NCBI GenBank assembly: GCA_932294295.1
Contig: OW028576.1
Location: 45,176,247 to 45,240,246 of the forward strand
Length of the DNA stretch: 64,000 nucleotides
Origin: Alitta virens
Lineage: Eukaryota > Annelida > Polychaeta > Phyllodocida > Nereididae
Direction: 5' to 3'
Part shown: positions 10,832 to 22,690 of the stretch, one piece after another
Layout of the letters: every line of letters begins with the position of its first letter
Numbering within the stretch: position 1 is the first letter of the stretch
Program-made: the position numbers and the translations under genes
Notes under the pieces: model-generated
Database searches by the model: none
What the model saw: only the letters and a program-made list of their open reading frames with translations
Told to the model about the DNA's origin: nothing

Positions 10832-12677
10832 ATTTGTAGATCGAAGTCCAAAGTTTGAAGACTTTTAACTGTAAATTTTCTTGATGAAAAACGCAGGGCA
10901 TCTTGAACTCTTGAAGCTATTTATTTCCATATGAAGTTTGTGACTACTGACGACTACTTGTGAATTTTTGTGGTTAACTGCAAAACAATAAATGCAGTAC
11001 AGGAAATGAGAATTACATAGCATAGCACAATTGTACAGTAAGAAATATAGACTAACTCTATCACAGCATAATTACAGAGATAAAATAAACAATACAAATT
11101 CATGAAAAGGTTGGACATATTGTAATATTGAATTCATAAAACAATACATAGAATAACTAAATACACAAAGAAAGGTACTTACAATTCTTATACCCTGTTA
11201 TTCCTAGAGATACACGATGTGCTCTGGTCAAAAGCTTTGTGTGTGTGTCTTAAAATAAATTTTGGCAGTTACATGAGTGTGAACAGCTAAGAGTGAAATA
11301 CAAAGATACAAAGAAACATAGGTTGCTATGCAGCAAACCGCAGAATATCTAGGGCACAATATTATTGAAACATTTTATAATTGCTGAAATCAATGACACA
11401 CATAAATACCCCAAACTAAGAACTTATAAATCATTTAAAAAGACATGCGTACAGAACCTTACCTGAATCTAGGTTTACCAAAATCGCTTTACTGTAACAA
11501 TACCAGATTCAGGCTAAGCTCACATAACTTGAATATTAGGCATAAACGTCCCTATGTCCTCCCCTAAAGAACGTATCATTGAAAGAAACAAGAGTGACCC
11601 TTGTCAAGGTAGCACTTGAACAAATAAATGTTTTCACGGTTATGAGTGTAGAAAGCCAATTCCACGAATTATTGAGTAAATCCCTAGCAGTAAATTTTGC
11701 ACTAGGCCAGTTTCTCAGTTTCCTTGAAAATAAATGAATGATACATTTTATATTATTCTTATTACTTTTTTTTCTTCTCCCAATTTACATGATAGACTAA
11801 GAGACTATGATCTCTGGTCCTGGGCGACAAGTGGCCCTCTGAACGTCACTGCTTGTGTGTGAATTTCTGTACATAATATTTCTTGTGTATTTGGGTATTT
11901 ATGTTTTTGTTGTATGGCTTTTGTGGTTGGTGCTATTTTTTTTGCTTTATAATTAATGTACCGTGACTGGTGCTGCTTCTTGTGTTTTATTTTTTCCATT
12001 TGTATTGTACATTGGTATATATTATATGAGATGATCATTTATTGAACTGTTTAGTGACTCAGTTTACCATGTATTTATGTGTAGAGACATTACAATATAT
12101 TTTAGAGACTATACATACATAGCTGTTTAACAATCAGTATTATTTTAACGTGTGATTTGTACACAATGATGCATTTTGAAATATTCATTGTGTATATATT
12201 AGAATTTTATTATATTGTATCATTCTTGCATTTGTTTTTTTTTACTTTTTTTTTTACTGTTCTCTGTTGTTCATACTTGATGTTTTTGTTGTTTAAACTT
12301 GACAAAATTATGTACCTTTTTGATATGGATTTGTCAATTTAAGTTTATATGTAAATGCACTGAATAAACCTTGATAATGACATTGTTACTTAATATATAA
12401 ATAGTAAACATCCTGAAACATACAAACACACTAAACAATGCATGCGATCCTGGTTCTTTGTGTATATTTATATATCATTTCCATGTACATCACAGATTGC
12501 ATTGTGGTCTATTCTTTTTGGAAATCAAAGTGGAGTGATGAACATCAGCATGGTCCAGGATGATTTTTGGGCAACAGTCTAGTATATGTTATTCTCATAT
12601 AAACCCAAATCATGATGGTATCTGTTATGCAATACCAGAACAGTCTTTTAATTTTCCTCTAATTATTGTTCAGGAAT
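10832..12677. other. AT-rich stretch with LINE-like remnants
   Basis: Mostly featureless. Near 11463-11600 the + strand reads broken pieces (a string like QIQAKLT, then a frame change) that resemble the start of the zinc-knuckle segment of the LINE fragment at 24870. From about 12050 to 12400 the sequence is T-rich with a GAATAAACCTTGATAATGACATTG end like other repeat tails in the window. No gene is supported. Confidence 0.4.
12340..12480 (+). repeat. Dispersed repeat, copy 1 of 5
   Basis: A block reading roughly 'TGAATAAACYTTGATAATGA', CATTGTT, then about 60-90 bp on ATGATCCTGGTTCTTTACAT and TTTTATATC. Copies lie at about 12340-12480, 14790-14930, 18245-18385, 26640-26775 and 30030-30170. 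It looks like the 3' tail of a retroelement used repeatedly, though no coding part is attached. Confidence 0.6.
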
Positions 12678-13121
12678 TTGCAGTTATTACAGTATATTAA
12701 TAAGTATCCTGTCTCCTATGCAGACCATCTCCTGTAAATGGGTGGTGCTTAGCAAGGGCAATCGATTTCAGACTTAGCAATGATCCTGGTGGGGGGAGCA
12801 AGAAATTTGACTGTGCATATCAGTTAATATTAACTATAAGAATACAGAGTAACAAGTCCCCATACTAAATAAAGTGATGCAACTTCATATTTGATGATAT
12901 CCAGAGGCACAGTAATTGACCTATTTTTAGCGCCGAGCGAAATCATAGTCTGAACAAAGGATATTACATTATAGTCTGAACAGTATCCTAATTGAAGGCA
13001 CATTTGATGTATCCGGAATAAAAGCAATAAACTCTAATCTGCCGCTAATATTTGTTCAGCCCTATCACAGTTATTGTGATAGTTAAAACTTCCTCAATAG
13101 TTATACTATTCAGATGCGACA

Positions 13122-13191
13122 ATGGATGACACTAGGCAACACACTGCAAAAATGCTGTGGATGATAATCTTGACTGTAAACTCTTTTCAAG
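13122..13191 (+). pseudogene. Orphan signal-peptide exon of the Ig receptor family (unit A)
   Basis: 70 nt from ATG to a G|GTATGG donor, phase 1. It encodes MDDTRQHTAK followed by the hydrophobic MLWMIILTVNSF. It equals the first exon of paralog 2 (25940-26009) in length, phase and most residues. The start has a strong context (ACAATGG). The only downstream V exon in this unit is decayed and a LINE follows, so this exon probably no longer leads a complete gene, unless it serves as an alternative first exon for paralog 2. Confidence 0.7.
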
Positions 13192-13564
13192 GTATGGGTT
13201 TTTTTTATGATGCATAGTAGATGACATATACTGGAAAGCTCTCTGACTATGCAGTTAGTCAAAACAACTAACTTGTCAGACTTTTTCAGATACTTTTTTG
13301 GCAAGCTTTAGATATTTTGTCTATGAACTCAGAACTCAAAACATTTTTATTTGAAAACACGAGTCTTAACACTAATTAGAAGTCACTGTCAAAGGCTCCC
13401 CCTTGATGACATTTGACATGAATATTGCAACTTAAAGTTTAAAAAAGCCTTTAATGATGTCTGAAAGATGTCATATTGTCATTTATTGCAGATGAATTGT
13501 AGTAAAAAGTAGGTTATGGTTTGAATTATTGACCCTTTATCATATAACATAGCCTTTAGCCAAT

Positions 13565-13795
13565 CGCCAAATCGTAGGACATTGTAGGACATTGTAGGAC
13601 ATCGTAGGACATTGTAGCAGTTCGTAGAAGTTCATAGAAGATCTTAGGACTTCGAACTGACTTCGAACGGACTTCGAACAGACTTCAAACAGACTTCCCA
13701 CTGACTTCGAATGGACTTTCTACGCACTTCGTACACACTTAGTACACACTTCTTTCGCACTTCTTTTGCACTTTGTTAGGAGTTAGTACAGCCGT
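13565..13795 (+). repeat. Degenerate minisatellite (GTAGGACATT / GACTTCGAACG)
   Basis: Runs of gtaggacattgtaggac, then cttcgaactgacttcgaacgg-like units of about 11 bp. The matching region in unit B is about 26385-26545, with different unit counts, so it has evolved since the duplication. Confidence 0.7.
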
Positions 13796-14015
13796 GGCCA
13801 TAACACTTACTACAGATTGCACTTTTTTGATCTTGCATCACAGCTTTTATAACCCTTGGCCATGTATATGGCCTGCATGTTGGTCAGCATGTCCCTCCCT
13901 TGTATGCACTTCGTATGCGCACTTTGTATGTGCACTTTGTAGGAGTTAGTACAGCCGTGGCCATAACACTTACTACAGATTGCACTTTTTTGATCTTGCA
14001 TCACAACTTTTATGT
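13775..14015 (+). repeat. Direct repeat of about 80 bp, two copies 160 bp apart
   Basis: The block starting at TTAGGAGTTAGTACAGCCGT and running to CTTGCATCACARCTTTTAT occurs at about 13775-13852 and 13938-14015 with almost no change. Unit B lacks it, so it is a recent local duplication or was lost there. Confidence 0.8.
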
Positions 14016-15439
14016 TGGTCAGCTAGACACTCCCTTTTGTCCCTCTGTCTCTCTGTCAGCATCGCTTATAGACATTATAACTTCAGGTTTATTGATGCAC
14101 AGCTCATGGAACTACAGATAGTATACCTTTGAGGGAGGCCATGATTAATAAAAAGTGGTTGACTTAGACTGTTTTCAGGTCACAAGGGTAAAACTAATCC
14201 AGAACCTTGTTGCTCTTTACTCAACACCTGCCGGCAAAATGTGTGGAAATTGAGGCTGTTCCCTCCGACCAACCAGCCGTACCTTTGTTAATATGTTGGT
14301 ATGGTTATTATGCAAATTGGTTTCAGGAAATTAAATTTGATCCCTGTTGAAAATTATTCAGGGAAAAGTGCTGTAAAGGCCTGTGCATGTTTGTAAGCAA
14401 TTCTTAGGCGTTCGTAGCGAGATCTTAGCTGATTCTAACAGTTCGCAGTATCTCATGAGAAACAATCGTAGCATTTTTGCGAGTATCAATTTTTGTCTGA
14501 AGATTTACTAAAGCCCTTGGCAAATGATGTTGATGAACTGCCAGGAACTTTTCCTTTTGAAATTCGCGATGGTTCAGTGCAAAATGCTTAGCAGTTCTTG
14601 TAGGTGGAAACTGGGCCCAACTCTTGAATATACATGCATTTCATATTTTTCATATTCTTTATATTTTTAATTTAATGATTTCAAATTTTTAATCATTTAT
14701 ACTTCACGTGTAAAATTCAACCATTTGGTTTGTAATATATCCAGAAGCAACAATATAATGCAAAATAAAAAGTGAACAAAAATTCTCTGCAAGTATGGTA
14801 TGTAAATGTAATATACTAAACAAACTTTGACTAAAAAAAAATTGTTATTAAGTTTTATTTGATAAAAAACACCCAACACACAATACAAAATGATCCTGAT
14901 TCTTTACATATACTTTTATATCTGGCATCTTGACCTATCACATGATAGAACTGTGACTAATATTAGCTTTTATCAAAGCCATTTACTACGAGCACTGACT
15001 TTAATTTTGCGAAATATTTAGGTCAACTTTTAGGCTCCAGGCAGGGAATTCTAGTTGTGTCTTAGCTTTGATTGGCCCTTCAATTTCGAAAACCCACAGG
15101 GGGCCTCTTTCCTTATTTTAATGTATTCGCGCATGTTGTCAGATTCTTATTTAGAGCAACATGACCAAGGCCCTATTGGCCTATGGTCCTCGATTCAAAG
15201 TTGCTCAATATCATCCAATAACGCAAAAATTAGGATATTATATGCTAACTGACAAGCAGTCTAGAGCAGCGAACATGGAAGTAATTTTTACGTAGCGATA
15301 TCATGAATGTAGGTCGCTCCAGTTTCCAGGCTGTCTAATGTGGTCCATTACCGTGGAAATTGCCACATAAAACGGCGAATGTTGCAGTTTCCAGAGTTAG
15401 TACATATTGATTTTTGTCCGAAAGAAATTCTGTGACGTT

Positions 15440-17395
15440 CTGGCTTTCATTTAATGTATCCACACTGTGAAAAATTATCCACTTTTAATGGAATTATGAG
15501 GTCCGGTAGTCATGGATAACAAGTGTTCACTTTGATAATATATATAATTTTATTGGTATTTAATGTTTTATCCACAAGCTCCTGAATTTCTAACTCACAC
15601 TATATATAGGTCCCTAGGCTTGCTTGGTTGAATTATTATTTTTTCAATCAAATTGTTGTACATTTTATATGTTCATGATGTGAAAAAAAGAAGAATATTT
15701 TTCTTCTAATTTCTCTGCCAAATCACGGGATAAAAACGTATTTTCTAAGTAGTTTGTAGGTGTGCAAGAGGGTGTTGTGTTGTTTGTGTGTTCCTGTAAA
15801 CCCACAACAGAAATGCTTAAACATCAGTAATATAATGATGCATATTCATGAAAAACATAACCAATAATACAAAGGATTAATTTATATAGGTCCCATATCT
15901 ACACTTCACAAACTAAATTCTTTTATTAGCTCTTTTTCGTCTTTAGGAAATGCAATGAGACATACACCTCTGGTGTAATCATCCATTACAATTGCTATTA
16001 TTGCTGTCTTACTGATTGATAAATCAATTGCACTTTAGATTTAAATAGACCTACAAAGCTATGATATTATGGAAAATTTAAAATATTAAACAAATCACTT
16101 CTCTGTGTATGTATATTATTTCGTAGTCAGCCTTCTTCATAATCATAGGTAATTAATCAATTCCAAGCACTTTAGGTTCAAACATTTATAGCAAGGTTGA
16201 TGATATTATGGAACATTACAATATTTAAATATTTATGTAGAAAATTATTTAAAGATCTATCCATTATAATAACGAATTCATAAACACAGTTTAAACTGCT
16301 CTGCAGTGCATACATGCATTTTAATGAATGTTGTATATAAATTATTATTGATTTATTGAATAAAACCAAAGGAAGAGTAGGCATATATTTATAAATTATA
16401 ATATTCTATGAAACACTCGACATGAATGAATGAAAGAATTTTGCAGACATGTAGATAAGTCACAATGGACATATGTTAAAAATAAATAAAATATCAAGCA
16501 AAAACAAATATTTCTAAGTGAATAAATAATGAAAAATATGATATTAATTGTGAGATTAATTTTATCATGTTAATTTATTTAAGAGTAAATAATGAATATT
16601 GTGCAAAGGAAATCACAGAAACAATTAATATTAACAAACTGATATATGATAATAACATATGCTGATTTGGATAGATCTACAATGTGGTACTGTATCTACA
16701 TAGAATCGGATGTTTCAGTAATTTTTCGGATGTTTAGTGATTCGGACGCTTCGGAAATTATTCGGACATTTTCAGATATTGGGCGTTTCGACTAGTATGC
16801 ATTTTATTGACAGTACGCCATAGACTGGTAGTGGCGATATCATTGCAATAGCAATGGGACACTTGATTGCTACATTTTAGCTGTAATCTGCACACATTAA
16901 ATTGTATTAATTGTAATTATGATGAGATGACAGTGACAGGACTCCTGCAGTTATAACAATTCAGGCCATCATTTATTTGCTGGATGTTTTAGAGAGATCT
17001 TTACTTGTTATCCATCTCTTTATATTAAATCTTTCTTTATTATCATGTTTTAATGTTTTAATTTCACACTGGACAATTAACCACTCCAATTTCTCTGCTG
17101 TTCACACATTGCCAGATATCTATTCTTTTTTTAAAAATAATTTTCTTGTTATATCAGTAAACTTGTATCAATAAATTACCTTAATATATTGAACGAATCT
17201 CTACCAATGATGGCTTCAAAAGAAGATTAAAAACTTTATTCAGAACTGCCCATGAACAATAGGCTTCTTTAATCCAAGCATCGGTGAGCATATATATTTT
17301 CTGAAAATACATGACTTGTGTGTAGTCAGTATTCATGCAGACATATACCAGAAAACGTACAATATTCCGTCAACATTGTCATAGAGTTGCATGAG
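15440..17395. other. Unit A-specific block in the duplicated intron
   Basis: Unit A and unit B match up to TTCTGTGACGTTCTG (15440 / 27307) and again from the GCTGCAAC repeat (17405 / 27308). The roughly 1.95 kb between is present only in A. It is AT-rich with no coding frame that I recognise. A segment near 17200-17310 resembles 19100-19190 and 30964-31060 (ATGGCTTCAARAGAAGATTA ... CTCTTTAATCCAAGC). Confidence 0.55.
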
Positions 17396-17399
17396 TGTT

Positions 17400-17475
17400 G
17401 GTTTTGCTGCAACGTTGCTGCAACATTGCTGCTGACAATGCTGCTGACAATGCACTGACAATGCTGCTGAAAATG
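17400..17475 (+). repeat. Short GCTGCAACATT / GCTGACAAT repeat (unit A)
   Basis: A few units of ttgctgcaacat and gctgctgacaat. In unit B the same locus has expanded to about nine perfect 12-mers. Confidence 0.8.
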
Positions 17476-19303
17476 GATACCATGTATCAGTAGCTTTTTT
17501 TTTGTACCAGATCTAAATATATATGCTGAAGAAGTTCTACTGTGATCAGGTTTACATATGTATTGGAAGATTGGTAAAGTTTCATCATCGCTTTCTGTGC
17601 ATGCCCTTACAAGGTAGTTCTGTAGCTTTGTTGCACTGTGACCAATTTTTGCAGTTGTGCCATTGCTGCAACATTTGCTGCAATGTTGAAGCATGTTGTG
17701 CGGAGATTTACATTTCACAATGTTGCAGAAATTGAAAACAACTCATTGATGTATCTGTCTGCAGTGTTGAAGCAAGATTGTCATTCCTATGAAAAAAGGA
17801 TTTATATTATTAATAGGCACCATCTAAAGCAAGAGGCTGAAAACTTTTGGCAATGGCTGTTTGTAACCATCAGGCGTTTTTATTGCTAAAATGGCTAAAA
17901 TATTTTGCACAAAAAATGTTACTTGAATGAATATGAGATTTTAGACCAATTATCGTACTGCAGAATAGGTGATAAAGAACATGCCATAATTTTCTATGTT
18001 ATTGACAGTCGTACTATTTTGACTGTGAAATGAAACAATTTCCTGTCTTTATATGAATATTGAAATGATGCTTTATAAATTAAGACCACGACAATAAAAT
18101 TGTCAGTAAGGATGCAACTGAACTAATATTTGATATTAGTACATTTGTATTACTTAAAAAAGTCTCTCCAAGGGCTGCATAAAATTATCATTTAGAAAGC
18201 AACTGAACTGGTGTCAGTACATTATATTACAATAGTCCCTGCGAGTACTGTATGTAAAAGTATATAAACTGAATAAACTTCAATAATGATATTGTTCATA
18301 ATTTTTTAGAAAATATACTGGGAACACCTTAACACACAATACAATATGATCCTGGTTCTTTACATACATTTTTATATCCGTAAACTTGTTATACACAGTG
18401 TATATTGTGGTCTATAGTTTTTGGAAATCATATTTTCCCAGTATATTATATATATATAAAGGCTAATCAATTTGGCATAGCTTCCTCTTTTGTGTGTTAT
18501 AAAATATATTTATGTCTCTCATGAATGATGATCGGTTTTCCAGAATTTTTATTCTGTAAGATTAATGAAGGTTTGATCATATGTACTGACACACAGCATT
18601 AAAGAAATTTAAAAGTTTTGTGTTATATTTTTGCAAGAGTTGTTAGTAAAAATATTAAGGAAGCATCAATAATAAAGTGGTATCAATTTTTTGGTAGACT
18701 AACTCAAAAGAAATGCACATTCTACACCATGGCTTGGAATGCGCTATTTTAAACAAGAATAACTAGAATAACAGTGAAAACCATATCTACTTGTTGCATT
18801 TAAAGATATGGATGGATATTATAATAAAACCTGATTAATAAATATCAAATTATTGCTCCTTTCTATTTAAACGTGTCTTTATATATTCAAATTACTGTTG
18901 ATACAATTCCTATGATGAACACATTAATCATTTAAACTAAAAGAAATTGCTTGCAGCACCTTGCAAGTGCCGTACCACACTGAAGATCTCATGTGGTGTG
19001 AGACTTTGCATCCTGGAAATAATTATGTATTGTTTTGATTATTGAATATGTCACAGGTATTGGCTATGGACTACTGATGTGCCTTCAATATATATTTTAG
19101 AATGATGGCTTCAAGAGAAGATTAAAAACTCATCTATAAATAACTCCCTCTAAACAATAGGCCTCTTTAATCCAAGCACTGGTGAGCAGAAATAATTTCT
19201 GATTTGACTAATCTGGTCTCAAAAACCTTGAAATTGAATACAGCCACATAATAGGGTAAAGAAACAGACTACGGCATAAAATTAGTTAAAAATTAGTTTA
19301 TCT

Positions 19304-19588
19304 GGGCTTAGTGCAGTATAGCGGACCCAAATTTATGCCCATATTTGACATCCATAAAGTATGAAAATAATCAGTATTTTTTACGAAATTTCATTGTGGC
19401 ACACAATATTAACACATGGGTAGATTAGGGGGAGTTTGAAAAATAAAGAATAAACAATAATGAACTTCGTTCTTTCCTTGAAAATGATCACTGCCACCAT
19501 TTATTTGTGATGTCACATATTAAATTCACGCATTTAACGTCGTCATCGTGGCTTATAAATATGGTCATATATATACTGCACTTTTTCC
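19304..19588 (+). mobile_element. hAT-like MITE, copy 1 (285 bp)
   Basis: Bounded by a perfect 8-bp duplication GTTTATCT at 19296-19303 and 19589-19596. The element starts GGGCTTAGTGCAGTATAGCG and ends with CTGCACTTTTTCC, an imperfect terminal inverted repeat. It is the reverse-oriented relative of the element at 20273-20564. No coding capacity. The empty site is seen in unit B near 31150. Confidence 0.85.
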
Positions 19589-19604
19589 GTTTATCTTTTA
19601 GCAC

Positions 19605-19908
19605 AGCCACTGAAGAATAAAAGAAAAATATAAAAAAGAAGATTTTTTAAAGAAGGCCTCAAGCCATTTTGGGGTAAAATTAGAAATTTGTACTTAAAAA
19701 AAAAAAAATCCTAGACCTATTATAGATCTATGCTAGCGGATATGTTTTGGTAGCAAAATGTGTGAAATTACCAAACATTTCCACTAGCATAGATCTATAG
19801 GTCTAAGGTGGTTTTTAAGGTAAACATTTCTAATTTTACCCCAAAATGGCTTGAGGCCCCCTTTAAAAGATCATCATTTAAAAAAAAAAGTGTATTCTTC
19901 AGTTACTC
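19605..19908 (+). mobile_element. Fold-back element / long palindrome (about 300 bp)
   Basis: The left arm (ACTGAAGAATA at about 19610, then GGCCTCAAGCCATTTTGGGG at 19655, then AGATCTATGCTAGCGGATAT) is repeated in reverse complement on the right (CCCCAAAATGGCTTGAGGCC ending 19858, TATTCTTCAGT ending near 19904). The loop is only about 10-30 bp near 19755. It has no coding capacity and is absent from unit B, so it inserted after the duplication. Confidence 0.85.
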
Positions 19909-20007
19909 TTGCATTAATGACATGGAACATAAATAGATGGAAAAACAATTGTGAAAAGCGGACTCAGGCTTTAGTTGATGAACGTGCTGATATATGTACC
20001 TTTATAG

Positions 20008-20228
20008 AGATATGCCAAATTCAACAGGTTCAAGGCTAGCCAGTCAAATATATCAGATCATGGCAGAGTGGTCTTCTATGAAAAAGCAGATGGAGTCTAG
20101 AACTCAAAGGGTGACTTGTCAGGCAGAGCTACAATTGATGGCACAACGGGAGCATTGGCTACACCTGCTACTTTCAGAGCACTGCAATAGGAACCATACT
20201 GAATCAAAAAGAGCTTGATATTACTAGT
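20008..20228 (+). pseudogene. Decayed V-type Ig exon (unit A)
   Basis: DNA aligned to the intact V exon at 33249-33587: GGTTCAAGGC, GGAGTCTAGAACTCA, GGCAGAGCTACAATTGATGG and ACTTTCAGAGCACTGCA are recognisable. It has frame changes, an early part that no longer matches, and lacks about 37 bp (the part coding EIPHTRVSDDHVY in the intact exon). The splice donor has become AGTATGTC. It cannot encode an Ig domain. Confidence 0.85.
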
Positions 20229-20272
20229 ATGTCATCAGGAAATGATCTATGTATTTTTTAACAAAGAAAATA

Positions 20273-20564
20273 GGAAAAAGTACAGTATAGCGGACCCAAA
20301 TGTATGACCTTATGTAGCGAGCCTTTCTGTCATGCCTATGACGTCATATCCCTGAATTCAATGAATGACATCACAAAAAGCGACCGCTCTCTTCATTTTC
20401 AAGACAAGACATCGTTCATTTTTTTCTTTACCCCTGCTGTGGTACGCAAGTATTATTCCTCTTCTGGAATAGAACAAGTTTTGGCAAAAATAGTGATATT
20501 TTTCAATATTTGATGGACGCCAAATATGGGCATACATTTGGGTCCGCTATACTGCACTATACCC
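20273..20564 (-). mobile_element. hAT-like MITE, copy 2 (292 bp)
   Basis: Perfect 8-bp duplication AGAAAATA at 20265-20272 and 20565-20572. Ends: GGAAAAAGTACAGTATAGCG and, inverted, GGGTATAGTGCAGTATAGCG. Unit B shows the unoccupied site at about 32635. Internal sequence resembles the reverse complement of copy 1 (GACGTCAT, ATTTTCAAG blocks). The 8-bp duplication points to a hAT transposase as driver. Confidence 0.88.
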
Positions 20565-21151
20565 AGAAAATATTCTCTCTATGTCTGGTGGAGAAATTAC
20601 CTGATTTAGCCATAGATTTCTAAGTGTTTGAATGAAGAATTTTCTTATCTTCATGTGTGGTGGAGAAATTGTGTTTTCTCTCTTGCTTTCTCTTTTTCAC
20701 AAATTCACAATGTGGTGAAGTTGAAACTGGATGCTTTTTTTTGTGTGTTCAAATTTTACTTGGACATATCTTTGTTACAATAAATGTGTCCTATGCTATT
20801 CATATATCTTCTTTGTTCAATTTTCTGCACAAATTAATACTGTACTGTGTACACTTGTATTGTTTTATTTATTTTTAAAAGCATTTACTTGATCTTAAAT
20901 CCCTCATAACTTATGCTTTTATGTAGTTCCTTAAGTTTTTTTTAACTATTTTGGTTGGGTGAATATTGATAAAATACTTATTTGTATTTTGGTAAATATT
21001 TGGAAGATTGGTGTCTGCCTGATCATTCAGTAGTGGGACCTGATCTAAATTTAAAATGATCTTGAACAGGATTCTGCAAATAATCTTCATAGCATATATT
21101 TTTGGGGAAATCTATTTTAGAAGCAAGTGTCGGACCTACATCTGTAAAGTA

Positions 21152-22542
21152 TTAGTTAAATTCATCTGCAATAACTTGAGGGTTATCAAGACGTTTGCCA
21201 TTATGTATGAAATAACTAGGAAAAGCTTGTTTCACTTTATTCTTATTTAAGATTTCATTTATTGTTGACGAGGTGCTCCTCATATCAGATTTAAATCTTT
21301 GAAATTGATTCTGGAAGTAAAGAATCTTGGCTTGACAGAGAGTATTTTTTAATATCCTGTCATAGGTTTTGAAGTTAGTGAGATATCCTAAGTATTGATT
21401 ATCATTTATACTTGTAGATTTAAGTTTGGCATATAATTTATCTCTATACCGGATAAATTTGAGAATGCCATTTGTCATCCATTTGCATTTTTTATTTTTG
21501 TATTTATTGTATTTAACTGTTTTTGCTTTGAAATGTTTATTTGTCAGTGTAACTAAAAGATTGTTAAATTCATTATAACAGCCATTTACGTTTTTGTTGT
21601 CAAGGCATATTTCATTTAGTTTGGCAGTGATTTCTGTACTTTGTAATGCTTCTTGAAAATTTGATAAGGCAATATTGTAAATGGGAAATATTTTCACATA
21701 TCTGGTGTTTTGTTTAATTTTGTTGAAATTTTCTAAACATATAAAGTAAGGAAGATGGTCTGATATGTTATTGATCAATATTCCAGTTTTTACTGCAGTT
21801 AGGTAATTTGAAATTTGACAAAAAAATTATCTATTAGTGTGCCTGTTTTCTGTGTTAATCGAGTTGGTAGTGTAATTTTAGGTATATATCCATGTGAAAT
21901 AATACACTCCAGGAAGTCATTGACAGAGTTATTTTCTTTATACTTTAACAAGTTGATGTTGAAATATCCTGTAAAAAATACATTGTTTTGGTTTCTGAAT
22001 TTCTGAAAGAGACGAATCATTTCAGATTTGAAGGTCATGATATTTTCAGTAGTTTGTATCGGGGGACGATATACATTACAAATAAATATTTTCTTATTGT
22101 TGGTTACAAGAGCACTTTCTTCAAAAATTTCAATAATTTGACCATCCCATATATCAGAGCTCATACCATGATCTATTATTTTAAAATTAAAATTTTCATG
22201 CAAGTAAATTGCCACTCCTCCATGTGCACTGCAAGACTTACCCACATAAATCAAGTTGTATCCGTCAAGTTGTAATAAAGAAAGGTCACTATCCACTGCG
22301 AGCCACGTTTCCTGCAAACATACTGCACCAATTTTGTAATTATTATAGCTTTCCAGGTATGTTCTTAAATATTCAAATTTGGCATGTAAAGATTGGCAGT
22401 TGAGACTTAAAATGATGAAAGCGTCTCGCTTAGAATCTAATAAACTGCAAAATTCATCAGTGTGATAATATGGTGAATTTTGAAAAAATCGAGGTTCATT
22501 TTTAGTTTCATTATCAAAATTAATGTCATTATCTTCTAGCAA
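21152..22542 (-). pseudogene. LINE ORF2 fragment: AP endonuclease domain plus linker
   Basis: The first frame (21799-22542, 247 codons) shows ILSLNCQSL, VCLQETWLA, GGVAIYL, FICNVYRPP, FFTGYFNINLL and TLIDNFFVK, the endonuclease motifs in order. The GDFN catalytic aspartate is replaced by tyrosine (GYFN). After a frame break the second frame (21152-21778) opens with ISDHLPYF, the catalytic SDH box, and runs into the pre-RT linker (WMTNGILKFIRYRDKLY). No reverse transcriptase follows. The element cannot have been active in this form. Confidence 0.88.
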
Positions 22543-22690
22543 TTTAACTAGTGATATATCTTCATTTAGTGTGATATGTGTGTTATTGTTTGAGTTATTA
22601 TTTAAATTAGTTTTGTTTACTCATTTTGAAGTTCTTGTATTTTCTGTCTGGTGATCCTCTTTGTTATATTCTCTTCCATCATAACCCTGT

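Larger units (their letters stand above)
12678..21041 (+). repeat. Tandem duplication unit A (about 8.36 kb)
   Basis: Unit A is collinear with unit B (24752-33098). Both begin at CAGTATATTAATAAGTATCC, contain the same signal-peptide exon, minisatellites, dispersed repeats and a decayed V exon, and end at GCCTGATCATTCAGTAGTGG. Each has private insertions: two MITEs, a fold-back element and about 1.95 kb (15440-17395) in A. The A unit stops abruptly in the middle of a LINE at 21041. Confidence 0.85.
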
